Below, piece after piece: positions 41,692 through 50,544 of a DNA stretch of 64,000 bases. This DNA is from DATBGS01 sp036557885 (lineage in GTDB: Bacteria; Chloroflexota; Ktedonobacteria; Ktedonobacterales; DATBGS01). The position numbers and the translations under genes are program-made. Where the stretch lies: positions 62,001 through 126,000 of the forward strand of contig DATBGS010000003.1 in assembly GCA_036557885.1 (NCBI GenBank). The letters run 5' to 3'. Every line of letters begins with the position of its first letter. The first letter of the stretch is position 1. The notes under the pieces are model-generated. The model was not told the origin of the DNA and searched no databases. It saw only the letters and a program-made list of their open reading frames with translations.

Positions 41692-42874
41692 AGCCTTTCA
41701 ATACCGCTTGTACCCGACTTCCAAGCAAGAGCAAACCCTGCTCTTTGTGCTGCGTCGCTGCCGTCACCTCTATAACACGGCGTTGGAAGAGCGCAAAGCC
41801 TTCTACCAAATGAGTCGCAAGAGTTTGGGATACAGCCAACAGGCCGCTGAATTGGCTGAGATCAAGGAGGCTTTTCCTGCCTACCAGGACATCTACAGCC
41901 AGGTGTTGCAAGACGTGTTGCGTCGGCTGGACAAAGCCTTTGCTGCCTTCTTTCGTCGCCTCAAGAATGGCGAGAAACCAGGCTACCCCAGATTTCAGGG
42001 CCAAGGTCGTTATGACTCCTTCTCGTATCCGCAATCGGGCTTTGCTCTGGCTGGCTGGAGTGGACCGGGGAAAGAGCGGTACGCTACTCTTTCACTCTCT
42101 AAAATTGGAGACATCAAAGTGCGCTTGCACCGCCCGATGGTGGGTCAGGTGAAGACCTGTACCATAAAGCGCGATGTTAATCACTGGTTTGTCACTTTTT
42201 CTTGTGAAGTGGAGGAAGAAGCCTTGCCGCCTTGTGAAGAGGCGGTGGGCATTGATCTGGGTTTACTGCATTTCGCTACGCTTTCGACAGGCGAAACCAT
42301 CGAGAATCCGCGCCTCTATCGCAAGGGACAAAAGCGTCTGAAACTTCTCCAACAGGCCAAGGACCGGAAGAAGAAAGGCTCCCTTCGGCGCAAACGAACG
42401 GCTATTGCTCTAGCGAAAGCGCATCGCAAGGTACGTAATCAGCGGAAAGATTTTCAACACAAGGCAGCGCGTTCTCTCGTCAATCGTTTTGGACTGATCG
42501 TCTTTGAAGACTTGCAGATCATCAACATGAGCCAGGCACCCGAACCAAAGCCCGACCCAGACAAAGAAGGTGCCTATTTGCCCAATGGAGCCAGCGCCAA
42601 GGCTGGCCTGAATACCTCCATCCTTGATGCTGGTTGGGGAGCATTCCAGCAGTATTGTGTCGCCAAGGCTGAAAGCGCCGGACGTCGCGTGCTGTTTGTG
42701 GACCCCTACAACACCAGCCAATTGTGCAGCAGCTGTGGTCAAATCGTTCACAAGGAACTAGACGAGCGCTGGCATTCCTGCGAGTGCGGCACCGAGCTCG
42801 ACCGTGACCACAACTCTGCCATTACCATCTTGTTCCGGGGCCTGGAAGAGGCCCACAGGCTCACGGGCCTGTAG
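41645..42874 (+). CDS. tnpB: TnpB, RNA-guided endonuclease of IS605 family
   Basis: A 409-residue TnpB. The split RuvC catalytic residues are present: Asp204 in GIDLGLL, Glu288 in FEDL and Asp388 in DRDHNSA. The Cys4 zinc ribbon is Cys361-Cys364 and Cys379-Cys381. The N-terminal region (FQYRLYPTSKQEQ) is the typical start. It is therefore predicted to be active and guided by an omegaRNA from the right end. Start ATG at 41645 overlaps the RHH gene; an upstream GTG at 41618 is also in frame. Confidence 0.95.
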   Translation: MPNKSSEKPNEKRIRKAFQYRLYPTSKQEQTLLFVLRRCRHLYNTALEERKAFYQMSRKSLGYSQQAAELAEIKEAFPAYQDIYSQVLQDVLRRLDKAFAAFFRRLKNGEKPGYPRFQGQGRYDSFSYPQSGFALAGWSGPGKERYATLSLSKIGDIKVRLHRPMVGQVKTCTIKRDVNHWFVTFSCEVEEEALPPCEEAVGIDLGLLHFATLSTGETIENPRLYRKGQKRLKLLQQAKDRKKKGSLRRKRTAIALAKAHRKVRNQRKDFQHKAARSLVNRFGLIVFEDLQIINMSQAPEPKPDPDKEGAYLPNGASAKAGLNTSILDAGWGAFQQYCVAKAESAGRRVLFVDPYNTSQLCSSCGQIVHKELDERWHSCECGTELDRDHNSAITILFRGLEEAHRLTGL

Positions 42875-42905
42875 AAGCCCCGCGCTTGAGCGCTGGGGTA
42901 CTTCA
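42760..42905 (+). ncRNA. predicted omegaRNA scaffold of the IS element
   Basis: In IS605-type elements the TnpB guide RNA is made from the 3' end of tnpB plus the right end, with the guide read from the flanking DNA. Here the 3' end of tnpB and the right-end hairpins (AGGCCC/GGGCCT 42849-42870; CCCCGCGC/GCGCTGGGG) would form the scaffold; the bases after 42905 would act as guide. Ends are approximate. Confidence 0.5.
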
Positions 42906-43613
42906 CGGCAAGTGCAAAATGCGCCCGCAGTTGCTACAGGTGACGATCTCTGCGCCCAGGCGCAACCGCTGCATTTCGCTGGCGCTGAGTGTTACCCGGC
43001 ACCATTGGCAGGTGCCCCCTTCGGCCAGTGCTACCGCTTTGCCGCCGCGCAGTTTGCGTATCTGTTCATAGCGTTGCAGCAAATCTGGTTCGCAGCTTTC
43101 GGCCTGCGTCTTTCGGCGATGGCGCAGGTCGTTGAGCTTTGCTTCTGTCTGGCGCTGGCGTTCCTGTAACGTGTCTTGTTCGCGCTGGCGGGCCTGCTCA
43201 GCAGCGCTCTGTTTTGCCGCTTTGTCGTTCAGAGCTGCCTGGGCGTCGTCTGCCGCGCCCATTGCCTCCAAGACGCGATCTTCCTGGGCGCTGTGGAGTT
43301 CGCGCAGGTGCTGGATTTCCTGTTGCAGGGCGCCTAGCTCGCGGGGATTGGCGATGCTGCCACTGTACAGGCGGTCCTGGTGGCCTTTGATGCGCGCTGC
43401 CAGGGAAGCAAGCTCTTGCTCGGCTTGCTGAAGCGCGCGCTGGCGTTTCTGGAGGGCAGTTTGCGCGGCTTCAAGCTCCTCTTTGGCCTGGCGCAGGGCG
43501 GAGTCGTCGCTGAGGCGCGTGCTGATGGCCTGCGCCTCGGCATTGACACGCTCTAACTCCAGATCAAGCTGTTGTAACTGATACAACGCAGCGGCTTTGC
43601 TTCCCCGGCTCAT
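42903..43613 (-). CDS. coiled-coil protein with C-terminal zinc ribbon (CT398-like)
   Basis: A 236-residue protein. The N-terminal two thirds are Ala/Gln/Glu/Arg heptads of an antiparallel coiled coil; the C-terminus is a zinc ribbon with CQWC and CSNC pairs (GTCQWCRVTLS ... EIVTCSNCGRILHLP). It matches the C4-type zinc-ribbon proteins of the CT398/DUF164 family, which are structurally like flagellar or secretion chaperones but of unknown role. ATG at 43613 follows AAGGAGGGG. The TGA stop lies exactly where the IS element ends, so the right end may have replaced or provided the natural stop. Confidence 0.85.
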   Translation of the reverse strand: MSRGSKAAALYQLQQLDLELERVNAEAQAISTRLSDDSALRQAKEELEAAQTALQKRQRALQQAEQELASLAARIKGHQDRLYSGSIANPRELGALQQEIQHLRELHSAQEDRVLEAMGAADDAQAALNDKAAKQSAAEQARQREQDTLQERQRQTEAKLNDLRHRRKTQAESCEPDLLQRYEQIRKLRGGKAVALAEGGTCQWCRVTLSASEMQRLRLGAEIVTCSNCGRILHLP

Positions 43614-43892
43614 GGCTACCCCTCCTTGCTTTGTGGTGGCTGTTCCCGCTATTGTACTTCTCGCTGGTCCATCGGGCAAGAGGCACATGTCCTGCGAGCG
43701 TTTTGGCGCAGGTTTCGGGTGAGCAGGGCGCCATGCTGCAAGCAATCCTTGCTTACTGCTGCTAAGGCGTCAAGAGATTTGGTAGAATACAACTATCTTG
43801 TTGCTTTCTTTCGGTGTTGCGACCAATGTAAGGCCTTTTTGTGTTGCAATGAGGGATGAGACGTTTCAGAGGAGACGATAAAGGATAGCTCA

Positions 43893-44390
43893 ATGGCTGG
43901 AGAAAGTTCATTTGATATTGTCTCGAAATTTGACGAGCAAGAACTGGTGAATGCGCTGGATCAGACGCGGCGAGAAGTGATCACGCGCTTTGATCTGAAG
44001 GATACGAAGACCGATATTCGGTATGATGTGAAGACAGGCATCACGATTATTACCGCCAGCGATTTCACCCTGAAAAGCGTGCGCGATGTGTTGGAAAGCA
44101 AGCTGGTGAAGCGGCAACTCTCGCTGAAAATCCTCAAGCCAGGCAAGATTGAGCCGGCGGCTGGGGGGCAGGTGCGCCAGATCTTTGAGTTGCAGCAGGG
44201 TATCTCTCAGGAGTTGGGCCGCGAGATCACGAAGCTGATTCGGGAGCACCACCCCAAAGTGCGCCCGCAGATTCAGGGCGACGAGGTGCGCGTCGTGGGC
44301 AAGAGCCGCGACGATTTGCAGGCGGTGATTGCGACGCTGAAGAAGCAAGACTACCCGGTGGAGTTGCAATTTGTGAACTATCGCGGGTAG
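43893..44390 (+). CDS. yajQ: YajQ family cyclic-di-GMP-binding protein
   Basis: A 165-residue protein of the UPF0234/YajQ family: two RNA-binding-like folds, starting with SSFDIVSKFDEQELVNALDQTRREVITRFDLKD and continuing with the KPGK...QVRQIFEL...VRVVGKSRDDLQ segments. Some YajQ proteins bind c-di-GMP or nucleic acids. The start is set by AGGAGACGATAAAGGATAGC upstream of the ATG, with an extended -10 like TGGTAGAAT about 110 bp before. It is monocistronic. Confidence 0.93.
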   Translation: MAGESSFDIVSKFDEQELVNALDQTRREVITRFDLKDTKTDIRYDVKTGITIITASDFTLKSVRDVLESKLVKRQLSLKILKPGKIEPAAGGQVRQIFELQQGISQELGREITKLIREHHPKVRPQIQGDEVRVVGKSRDDLQAVIATLKKQDYPVELQFVNYRG

Positions 44391-44722
44391 CGAGCATACT
44401 TTGGCGGCAAAATTGCGAGGAAGGGGCGCAGCGCCTCCGGGCGCTAGTACCTTAGTACCACAACAAGCGAAACGGCGCTCTCAGGCTCCAGGCTGCTCGG
44501 CGTCAGGGCTGAGCTTGCAAGCAAGCGAAAAAATAGATGGGTGTGGGTAGGGGAGACTGGCCGGGTGTGCTATACTAGGCCAGAGCGTGGTCGGGCTAAG
44601 GTGAGCACAGTCCTGGCCGGACCTGGCTGAAAGGCGTGTGAGGTGCGGCCCCTCCTTGGTAGCCCTGGTGTGCTGGTTGGCGGCGTGGGTGATGTAGAGT
44701 CCTCACGAGGAAGAAAGAGTTC
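44391..44722. other. intergenic region, 332 bp
   Basis: Contains a GC-rich hairpin (about 44424-44450), a TAGTACC direct repeat and an extended -10 like TGCTATACT (44567-44575) that may drive the TPR gene. No gene seen. Confidence 0.4.
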
Positions 44723-47700
44723 ATGCCAGGAGATAGGGATCGCTTCGACGCCGCCATGAGTCAGGCCGATCACTTGCGCTGGGAAGGCGAGTGGACCCAA
44801 GCGGCAGGACAATATGAGCGGGCGCTGGCGGAATTTTCCCAGGAGATGGTGGCGCGGAGTGGGCTGGCGTTCTGTCTGTTGCAGATGCGGCGCTGGGATG
44901 AGGCGCTGCGGGAATATCAGCGGGTGTTGGCACAGGATGCGGCCAACGTGTTGGCCTTAAGCAAGGTCGCTGAATTGGAGGGTCTGCTTGGGCATTCAGA
45001 GAAGTCCTGGCAAACATTTCTCCAACTTGGCGATGTGTATGCACAGGAGAGTCAGAGTGCCCGCGCTGAGGCTGCCTGGCAAAAGGCCGCAGATCTTCGC
45101 CCCACCTCGCCGGAAGCTCACGAACGGCTCGCATTTCATTTTCAGGGCAAGAAAGATTTCCCTGGGGCGGTGCGAGCACATCTGGCGGCAGCCGAGGCCT
45201 ATGCGCAGCACGGGGATGTTGCCAGAGCGCGTCAGCATGGCGCAGAGGTGCTGCGGCTGGAACCAGAGCACGAGCAGGCACAGGCATTATTTACTCGTCT
45301 GGAAACGCGGAAGGAAGGAGCAACCCCGGCGCCCCAGGTGCTGCGGGAGGCTTTTTCACCGTATTTAGAGGCAGCACACAGTCCATTCTTTCACATCCTG
45401 GCAGAATCGTCAGGGCTGGCCTCGCCAACAGAGCGCGATCCTGTTGGCGAACCGGAAGTAGTAAACGAAGCTCTTATGGGCAGGACGGGGAACAGTATGG
45501 CGAAGAAAGGCTCGGCCCCAGCACAGGGCGCAGCACGCGGAGGCGGGAACCAGGGGCGCGGCAATCCAGCAGATCAGAGCGGGCGCAAGCGCATGACGGC
45601 GCAGCAGGTGGCGAGCGCGTTGCGTCAGGCGCAGACTGCGCAAACTGAGGGACGCATTGACGAGGCGATTGATCTGTGCGAACAGATCATTGGCAGCGGC
45701 TTTGACCGCCCCGATGCGCGCTATTTCCTGGGCTGGCTCTATCAAGAGCAGGAGCGCTGGGAGGAAGCCATTGAGCAATTTCAAGAATTGCTCAATGACC
45801 CGGATTATGCCCTGTCCTGCTACTACGCCCTGGGCCAGTGCTATCGCGCGATGGGCGACCTGAACGCTGCGGCGCAACATTTCGATGAGGCGGTAGATCG
45901 CGTCAACCTCGATGCCCTGACATTGGAAGAATCGGACCAATTGATCCAACTGTGCCATGAAGCCGCCGAAGCGCATCGGGCGCTGGGAGAAGTGGACCAG
46001 ACCGAGACGGTCTACAATGCGCTGCTGGGCTTTCTGCGCAGCCGGGGCTGGGAAGACCAGGCGGCTGAGGTGGACCAGATGATGGCTGAGGGCGAGGCGC
46101 TGGCTGGAGGAAACCAGGCAGCGCAGGAGGACCAGGAGCCACCGACAGTCACGTTTGGGCCGCGCGGCGGCAGCCCGGCCTACAAGCCACCGGAAAACGG
46201 GGAAAGCGCCACCGTGCTCTTCCCGCCTGCCCAGGAGCCGCAAGAGCCACCGACGATCAATTTTGGCGCGCCAGCAGGCCGTCCCGCGTCCAGCTTTAAT
46301 GATGATTGGCTTTCGGCCCCAGGGCCTCAGCAGCCACCGGCAGCTTCAATGGCGCCCCAGTCGCCAATGGTGCCCCAGATGCCACTGGCATCCCAGCCGC
46401 CAATGGTGCCCCAGATGCCACTGGCATCCCAGCCGCCAATGGCGCCACCTGCCCCTGCATCCGCTTCGCCTACGCAGATTTCCGGCGCAATGGAGGCGCT
46501 CAACGCCCTGGCCCGCAATGGCAGTTCCGGGCCGCTCTCGCAAGCGGGTATTTCCGGGACGCTCGGTCAGCTTGCACCCTCTGGGCCATTCCCGGCGATG
46601 CCCACCGGCGCGGCGGTGGCCGGGACTCCTGCTGATCCGCTGCGCGCGTTGTTAGCCACCACTGGCAGTGTCTCTGGGGCGCTGGCTGGCGCCACGCTGG
46701 GGCCAATTCTCAACGGGATGCCTCCGCTGCAAGAACCCATTCGCTCGCGCGTGATGGCTGCCGTCAATGATATTGAAAAATATGTGGCGCATGGTCTGCT
46801 GACGGCGGCGATTGAAGAGTGCTTACGGGTGATCGAGATGGTGCCGCATTATCTCGATGTGCACCGCATGCTGGGCGAGATCTATGTCAAGCAGGGCAAG
46901 ACTGAGCAGGCGATTACGAAATACGCGATCTTAATTGATACCTATCTGGTCAATGGGCGGGTGGATGATGCGATTGCTATTTATCGGCGCATCCTTGAAC
47001 TGGAGCCAAATAACCTGACCTATCGCGTGCGGCTGCTCAACCTGCTTTCGGCGCATGGCCGTAATGATGAACTGGTGCGCGAGCGCACGACGGCGGCAGA
47101 GTCGTACCTGCGCCTGGGCTATGTGGATAAAGCCATTCAAGAGTATGAGCAGGCGCTGCAAGAAAACCCCAATCAGGTGCCGATGCGCCTGAACTACGCG
47201 CTGGCCTTGATGAAGATGGGCCGGGCGGCGCAGGCCGTCAGCGAATATCAGCGGATTTTGCAATTGGACCCGCGCAACGTGACCGCGCTGGCCCGTTTGC
47301 AAATCGCGTTGGCGACTGGCGTTGGCGCCAACGCTACTCCGGGGATGGTGGCGGCGGGGGGCGGCAGCGCGAATCGCGCGGCGGCGCTGGAGATGTTGGG
47401 GCGGCTGCTCAAGGCGCTGCGCGGCGATGGTCAGCGCTACTTTGACGCCATGTTCCGCGAATATACGCAGGCGCTGGAGGCTTCGCCTTCCAATGTGGAC
47501 CTGCGCTATAGCCTGGGACATGTGCAGCAGCAAGCCGGACGCTTTGCCGATGCGATTTCCTGCTACCAGCAAGCCATGAATGGCGCGGGGATGGAGCCAC
47601 TCTGCCGTTATGCGATTGCCCGCTGTTATCTGGACCAGGCTGGACCCAAAAATGCGCTCACGGCGGTGCAAGAACTGGAGGTGGCTGCGGAGACAGTCCA

Positions 47701-48577
47701 TCGCTCGCCAGTTGACCCGGCTGTCTGGGCGGCGTTCCCGCGCAACGGCCAGGAAGAACATCTTGCTCCTGAGATTGAAATCTCGCAATTGTTGGCAAAA
47801 GCCTGGGAGCAGGGCGGGTTTCCTGATCGGGCGCAGGCGGTCAGGCAACAAATCAAGCAGGTCTTGCCTGCCCAGGGATCGGTGCACCACGCCTCGCTGA
47901 CCCCGGTGCCGCCAGGTCAGGCGAGCAGTTTGCAGGATATGCTGCAACAGGTGCAGGCGTATCGGGCGAATCGCCAGGCCGAGAAAGCGATTGAACTGCT
48001 CAAAAAGATGATGGCGATGGCGCCCAATGATCCGGTCCCGCCAGGAGAGCTGGGCGACCTGTACATCTCCTGGGGCATGCTGGATGAGGGGCTGAGCGCG
48101 CTGCGCACTCAGGTGGAAATCTACCTGCGCAGCAGCAAGACGGCAGAGGCCGCCAAAGTGCTTCAGCAGATTGCCTCGATCTATTGGGATATGGGCAATC
48201 AAGAAGAGGCGCTTTCGGCGCTGCGCCAGGTGGTGCAGATGGTGCCAGAGGATATGCTGGCGCGCACCGAGATGGTCAAGTATTGCCTCCAGGCCAACCG
48301 GCGGGACGAAGCAACGTTCCATCAATCGGTGATTGCCCGCAACTATTTCGCCAGTAATCAAACTAAAGAGGCGGTAGCTGCTCTGCAACAATGGATTGCC
48401 ATAGACAAAACCAACATTGAAGCGTATGATCTTCTTGGGAAGACGTATACCAAAGTTGGTGAGTTTGAGCAGGCGCAACGTGTCTACCGCAATCTGGCAA
48501 AATTGGACCCCGACAACCCTATCGCGTTTGAGCGGATGCAGCAGCTTCAGCAAGAACTGCGCACACGCCGCCCCTAG
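44723..48577 (+). CDS. very large tetratricopeptide-repeat protein
   Basis: A 1284-residue protein built of TPR-type helix pairs in three blocks (about 1-200, 300-430, 690-1280), separated by Gly/Ala/Pro-rich linkers. The middle linker (residues about 545-580) contains a Pro/Met-rich repeat, QPPMVPQMPLAS, encoded by a 36-bp tandem duplication (46368-46439). There is no signal peptide or membrane helix, so it is probably a cytoplasmic scaffold. It starts with ATG after AGGAAGAAAGAG. It lies just upstream of cdaA, which has its own promoter, so a functional link is possible but not shown. Confidence 0.75.
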   Translation: MPGDRDRFDAAMSQADHLRWEGEWTQAAGQYERALAEFSQEMVARSGLAFCLLQMRRWDEALREYQRVLAQDAANVLALSKVAELEGLLGHSEKSWQTFLQLGDVYAQESQSARAEAAWQKAADLRPTSPEAHERLAFHFQGKKDFPGAVRAHLAAAEAYAQHGDVARARQHGAEVLRLEPEHEQAQALFTRLETRKEGATPAPQVLREAFSPYLEAAHSPFFHILAESSGLASPTERDPVGEPEVVNEALMGRTGNSMAKKGSAPAQGAARGGGNQGRGNPADQSGRKRMTAQQVASALRQAQTAQTEGRIDEAIDLCEQIIGSGFDRPDARYFLGWLYQEQERWEEAIEQFQELLNDPDYALSCYYALGQCYRAMGDLNAAAQHFDEAVDRVNLDALTLEESDQLIQLCHEAAEAHRALGEVDQTETVYNALLGFLRSRGWEDQAAEVDQMMAEGEALAGGNQAAQEDQEPPTVTFGPRGGSPAYKPPENGESATVLFPPAQEPQEPPTINFGAPAGRPASSFNDDWLSAPGPQQPPAASMAPQSPMVPQMPLASQPPMVPQMPLASQPPMAPPAPASASPTQISGAMEALNALARNGSSGPLSQAGISGTLGQLAPSGPFPAMPTGAAVAGTPADPLRALLATTGSVSGALAGATLGPILNGMPPLQEPIRSRVMAAVNDIEKYVAHGLLTAAIEECLRVIEMVPHYLDVHRMLGEIYVKQGKTEQAITKYAILIDTYLVNGRVDDAIAIYRRILELEPNNLTYRVRLLNLLSAHGRNDELVRERTTAAESYLRLGYVDKAIQEYEQALQENPNQVPMRLNYALALMKMGRAAQAVSEYQRILQLDPRNVTALARLQIALATGVGANATPGMVAAGGGSANRAAALEMLGRLLKALRGDGQRYFDAMFREYTQALEASPSNVDLRYSLGHVQQQAGRFADAISCYQQAMNGAGMEPLCRYAIARCYLDQAGPKNALTAVQELEVAAETVHRSPVDPAVWAAFPRNGQEEHLAPEIEISQLLAKAWEQGGFPDRAQAVRQQIKQVLPAQGSVHHASLTPVPPGQASSLQDMLQQVQAYRANRQAEKAIELLKKMMAMAPNDPVPPGELGDLYISWGMLDEGLSALRTQVEIYLRSSKTAEAAKVLQQIASIYWDMGNQEEALSALRQVVQMVPEDMLARTEMVKYCLQANRRDEATFHQSVIARNYFASNQTKEAVAALQQWIAIDKTNIEAYDLLGKTYTKVGEFEQAQRVYRNLAKLDPDNPIAFERMQQLQQELRTRRP
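46368..46439 (+). repeat. 36-bp tandem repeat (two exact copies plus partial) in the TPR gene
   Basis: The unit encoding QPPMVPQMPLAS is repeated twice in frame, then a partial copy follows. It is a coding repeat in a linker, not a CRISPR. Confidence 0.7.
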
Positions 48578-48633
48578 CGACCTCCTGGGGCGGCTGCGCG
48601 CGCGCAGTTTGCCCCAGCTCTCCACCCCTCTGG

Positions 48634-48663
48634 TTGGATGGTCGGCCATTGATTTGCTACAAT
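48634..48663 (+). promoter_or_regulatory. putative promoter for cdaA
   Basis: TTGGAT (48634-48639), 18-bp spacer, TACAAT (48658-48663), about 70 bp before the cdaA start and after an 8-bp GC hairpin (48567-48594) that includes the TPR stop. Confidence 0.55.
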
Positions 48664-48733
48664 CTCCTGTAGAAGCGTGGGTGCAGCCTGACCCTCGACG
48701 CTTCGGCGTTTCTGCCACTTCAGGAGGCCGACG

Positions 48734-49609
48734 GTGATCGAGTTTTTTCAAGCCCTCTTTAACCAGCTTACCTGGGTGGATGTCCTCGACATCCTGATCG
48801 TCACGCTGATTATTTATGCCATTCTGGTGCTGGTGCGGGGCACGCGCGCCGATCAAATCCTGCAAGGATTAGCGATTGTTCTCCTGGTGGGCATTCTGAT
48901 CAGTTCCGTCTTTCACTTGACGTTGCTGGGCTGGCTGCTGCGCAATTCCATTCCAGCGATTTTGATCGCGCTGCCGGTGATTTTTCAGCCAGAGTTACGC
49001 CGCCTGTTGGAATACCTGGGCCGCAGCAGCCGGGTGGTGAACCTGCCGGGCACGAACATTACGCGCAGCACTGAGCGAACGGTAGACGAGATTTGCCAGG
49101 CGGTGGCAGTCCTGAAAGAGCGGCGTCATCCTGGCGCGCTGCTCTGCATTGAGCGCAGCACGGGCCTGCAAGACTACGTAGCTACCGGGGTGCGGGTGGA
49201 GGGGCTGGTCAGCATAGAGTTATTGTTGAGCATCTTTTATCCCAATTCGCCGCTGCATGATGGCGCGGTGATCATTCGTGGTGATCGCGTGGTGGCGGCG
49301 CGGGTGGTCTTGCCGCTTTCTGAGGCGGTTGGCGAGCATGCCGAACTGGGCACGCGCCACCGGGCGGCGCTGGGCCTCTCCGAGCAGACCGATGCAGTGG
49401 TGGTGGTGGTTTCGGAACAAACAGGCAAGGTTTCGCTGGCTGAACATGGCCGACTGGTGCAAAACGTGAGCGATGAGCGCCTGCGCCGCGTCTTATTGCT
49501 CCTGCGCGACCCAGGGCGGCGTATGCGGCGGCGCGCGGCAACCCGTCTGGCCCCTGGAGCCACTGGTTCGCTGGCCCGCGATGCCATCAAGAGCGCGGAG
49601 CGCCCCTGA
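48734..49609 (+). CDS. cdaA: diadenylate cyclase CdaA
   Basis: A 291-residue membrane enzyme that condenses two ATP into c-di-AMP. Three N-terminal transmembrane helices (to about residue 85) are followed by the DAC domain with the catalytic DGA motif at 176-178 (NSPLHDGAVII) and RHR at 208-210. The start is a GTG after AGGAGGCC. The basic C-tail is a local feature. It is followed 55 bp later by cdaR and then glmS, the usual order in Firmicutes, except that glmM is missing between them. Confidence 0.95.
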   Translation: MIEFFQALFNQLTWVDVLDILIVTLIIYAILVLVRGTRADQILQGLAIVLLVGILISSVFHLTLLGWLLRNSIPAILIALPVIFQPELRRLLEYLGRSSRVVNLPGTNITRSTERTVDEICQAVAVLKERRHPGALLCIERSTGLQDYVATGVRVEGLVSIELLLSIFYPNSPLHDGAVIIRGDRVVAARVVLPLSEAVGEHAELGTRHRAALGLSEQTDAVVVVVSEQTGKVSLAEHGRLVQNVSDERLRRVLLLLRDPGRRMRRRAATRLAPGATGSLARDAIKSAERP

Positions 49610-49664
49610 GCGCGTGGGCTGAACACAAATCAAGCGCTTGAGGAACCAGGAAAGAAGCAAGAAC

Positions 49665-50417
49665 ATGTCCATGCGAACTGAGAATGCCCCTTCATCTCTC
49701 CGCCGCCAGCCGCCGCGCTGGCTGCGCTGGCTGCGTGCCAGCTCGCGGTTTCTCTTTCATACGCTGGGGCTGCGTTTTTTGCTGGCGTTAATCTCGGCGT
49801 TTGCGCTCTGGACGTTTGTGGCCCGCGATACCAGCCCCACCGGGGCGCCCGGTCTGACGACCAGCGCCTATCGCACGGTGGCTGTTGTCGCCAAACTGCA
49901 TGGCAACCCCGCCGATGGCTATGGCGTGACCAGCGTGGTGGTGACGCCGCCGACGATTACAGTCCAGGGCGCCGCGCTTAGCCTGGGCGACATCAACTTT
50001 GTTAATACCGAAGTGCTTGACATCACCAACCAGATAGATACCGTGACTCGTCCGGCGATCATTGATCTGCCGCCTGGCATTACCAGCACTGCCGCTACCG
50101 CCGTGACGGTTTCTATCTTTATTGCGCCGATTGCGGGCAAGGTTTCGGCCAATGTGCCCATTACCCTCAAAGGGCTGTCGCCTGGGCTGGCGGCTACGCT
50201 TTCGCCTGATTCGGTGAACGTGACGCTGAATGGCCCGCTGCCCCGGCTCAAAGACCTGAATCTGCGCGCGGTGGTGGATGTGACCGGTGAGGGGCCAGGA
50301 AGCTATATTCTGCCGGTGCAGGTGGCAACCCCCAACGACATCACGGTGCAGATCGCGCCAGCAGATGTGACTGTGACGCTGACCACCGTGACGCCTGGAG
50401 TCATGGTGACGCCGTGA
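49665..50417 (+). CDS. cdaR: CdaR, YbbR-domain regulator of diadenylate cyclase
   Basis: A 250-residue protein with one N-terminal transmembrane anchor (LGLRFLLALISAFALWTFVA) and an exported part with about two to three YbbR repeats (VTPPTITVQGAALSLGDINFVNTEVLDI; VNVTLNGPLPRLKDL; LPVQVATPNDITVQI). CdaR binds and regulates CdaA at the membrane. ATG at 49665 is preferred; an earlier ATG at 49638 lies in frame. It sits directly downstream of cdaA in the same orientation. Confidence 0.88.
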   Translation: MSMRTENAPSSLRRQPPRWLRWLRASSRFLFHTLGLRFLLALISAFALWTFVARDTSPTGAPGLTTSAYRTVAVVAKLHGNPADGYGVTSVVVTPPTITVQGAALSLGDINFVNTEVLDITNQIDTVTRPAIIDLPPGITSTAATAVTVSIFIAPIAGKVSANVPITLKGLSPGLAATLSPDSVNVTLNGPLPRLKDLNLRAVVDVTGEGPGSYILPVQVATPNDITVQIAPADVTVTLTTVTPGVMVTP

Positions 50418-50544
50418 GTCCCAGAGTCCCAGAAGTGTCACCCATTTCACACGCCACACTCTGGTAAAACCCACAACGTTATGTTATGCTGAGGGTGTCA
50501 GTCTGTTTTTGTATGGCGGACGGTGAAGATGGTGTTTTTGATGT

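Larger units (their letters stand above)
41406..42905 (+). mobile_element. IS200/IS605-type insertion element with tnpB and an RHH gene, no tnpA
   Basis: About 1.5 kb. The left flank ends with TTGAT (41401-41405), the classic target/TAM sequence of ISDra2-type elements. The left end has hairpins CTTGATA-GTTTT-TATCAAG (41400-41418) and CCCCTGTC-TTTA-GACATGGGG (41431-41451, one bulge). The right end has CCCCGCGC-TTGA-GCGCTGGGG (42878-42898, one bulge) followed by TACTTCAC. It encodes a ribbon-helix-helix protein and TnpB but no TnpA transposase, so it needs TnpA in trans. Exact right border is uncertain by a few bases (42902-42905) because it coincides with the stop codon of the neighbouring gene. 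Confidence 0.85.

Noticed and set aside
46368..46439. Tandem repeats as a CRISPR-like array
   Set aside because: The 36-bp unit is in frame inside the TPR gene with no spacers; it encodes a Pro/Met-rich linker.
46931..48865. Antisense open frame of 644 codons over the TPR gene
   Set aside because: Composition is that of a shadow of the TPR coding strand; no family pattern.
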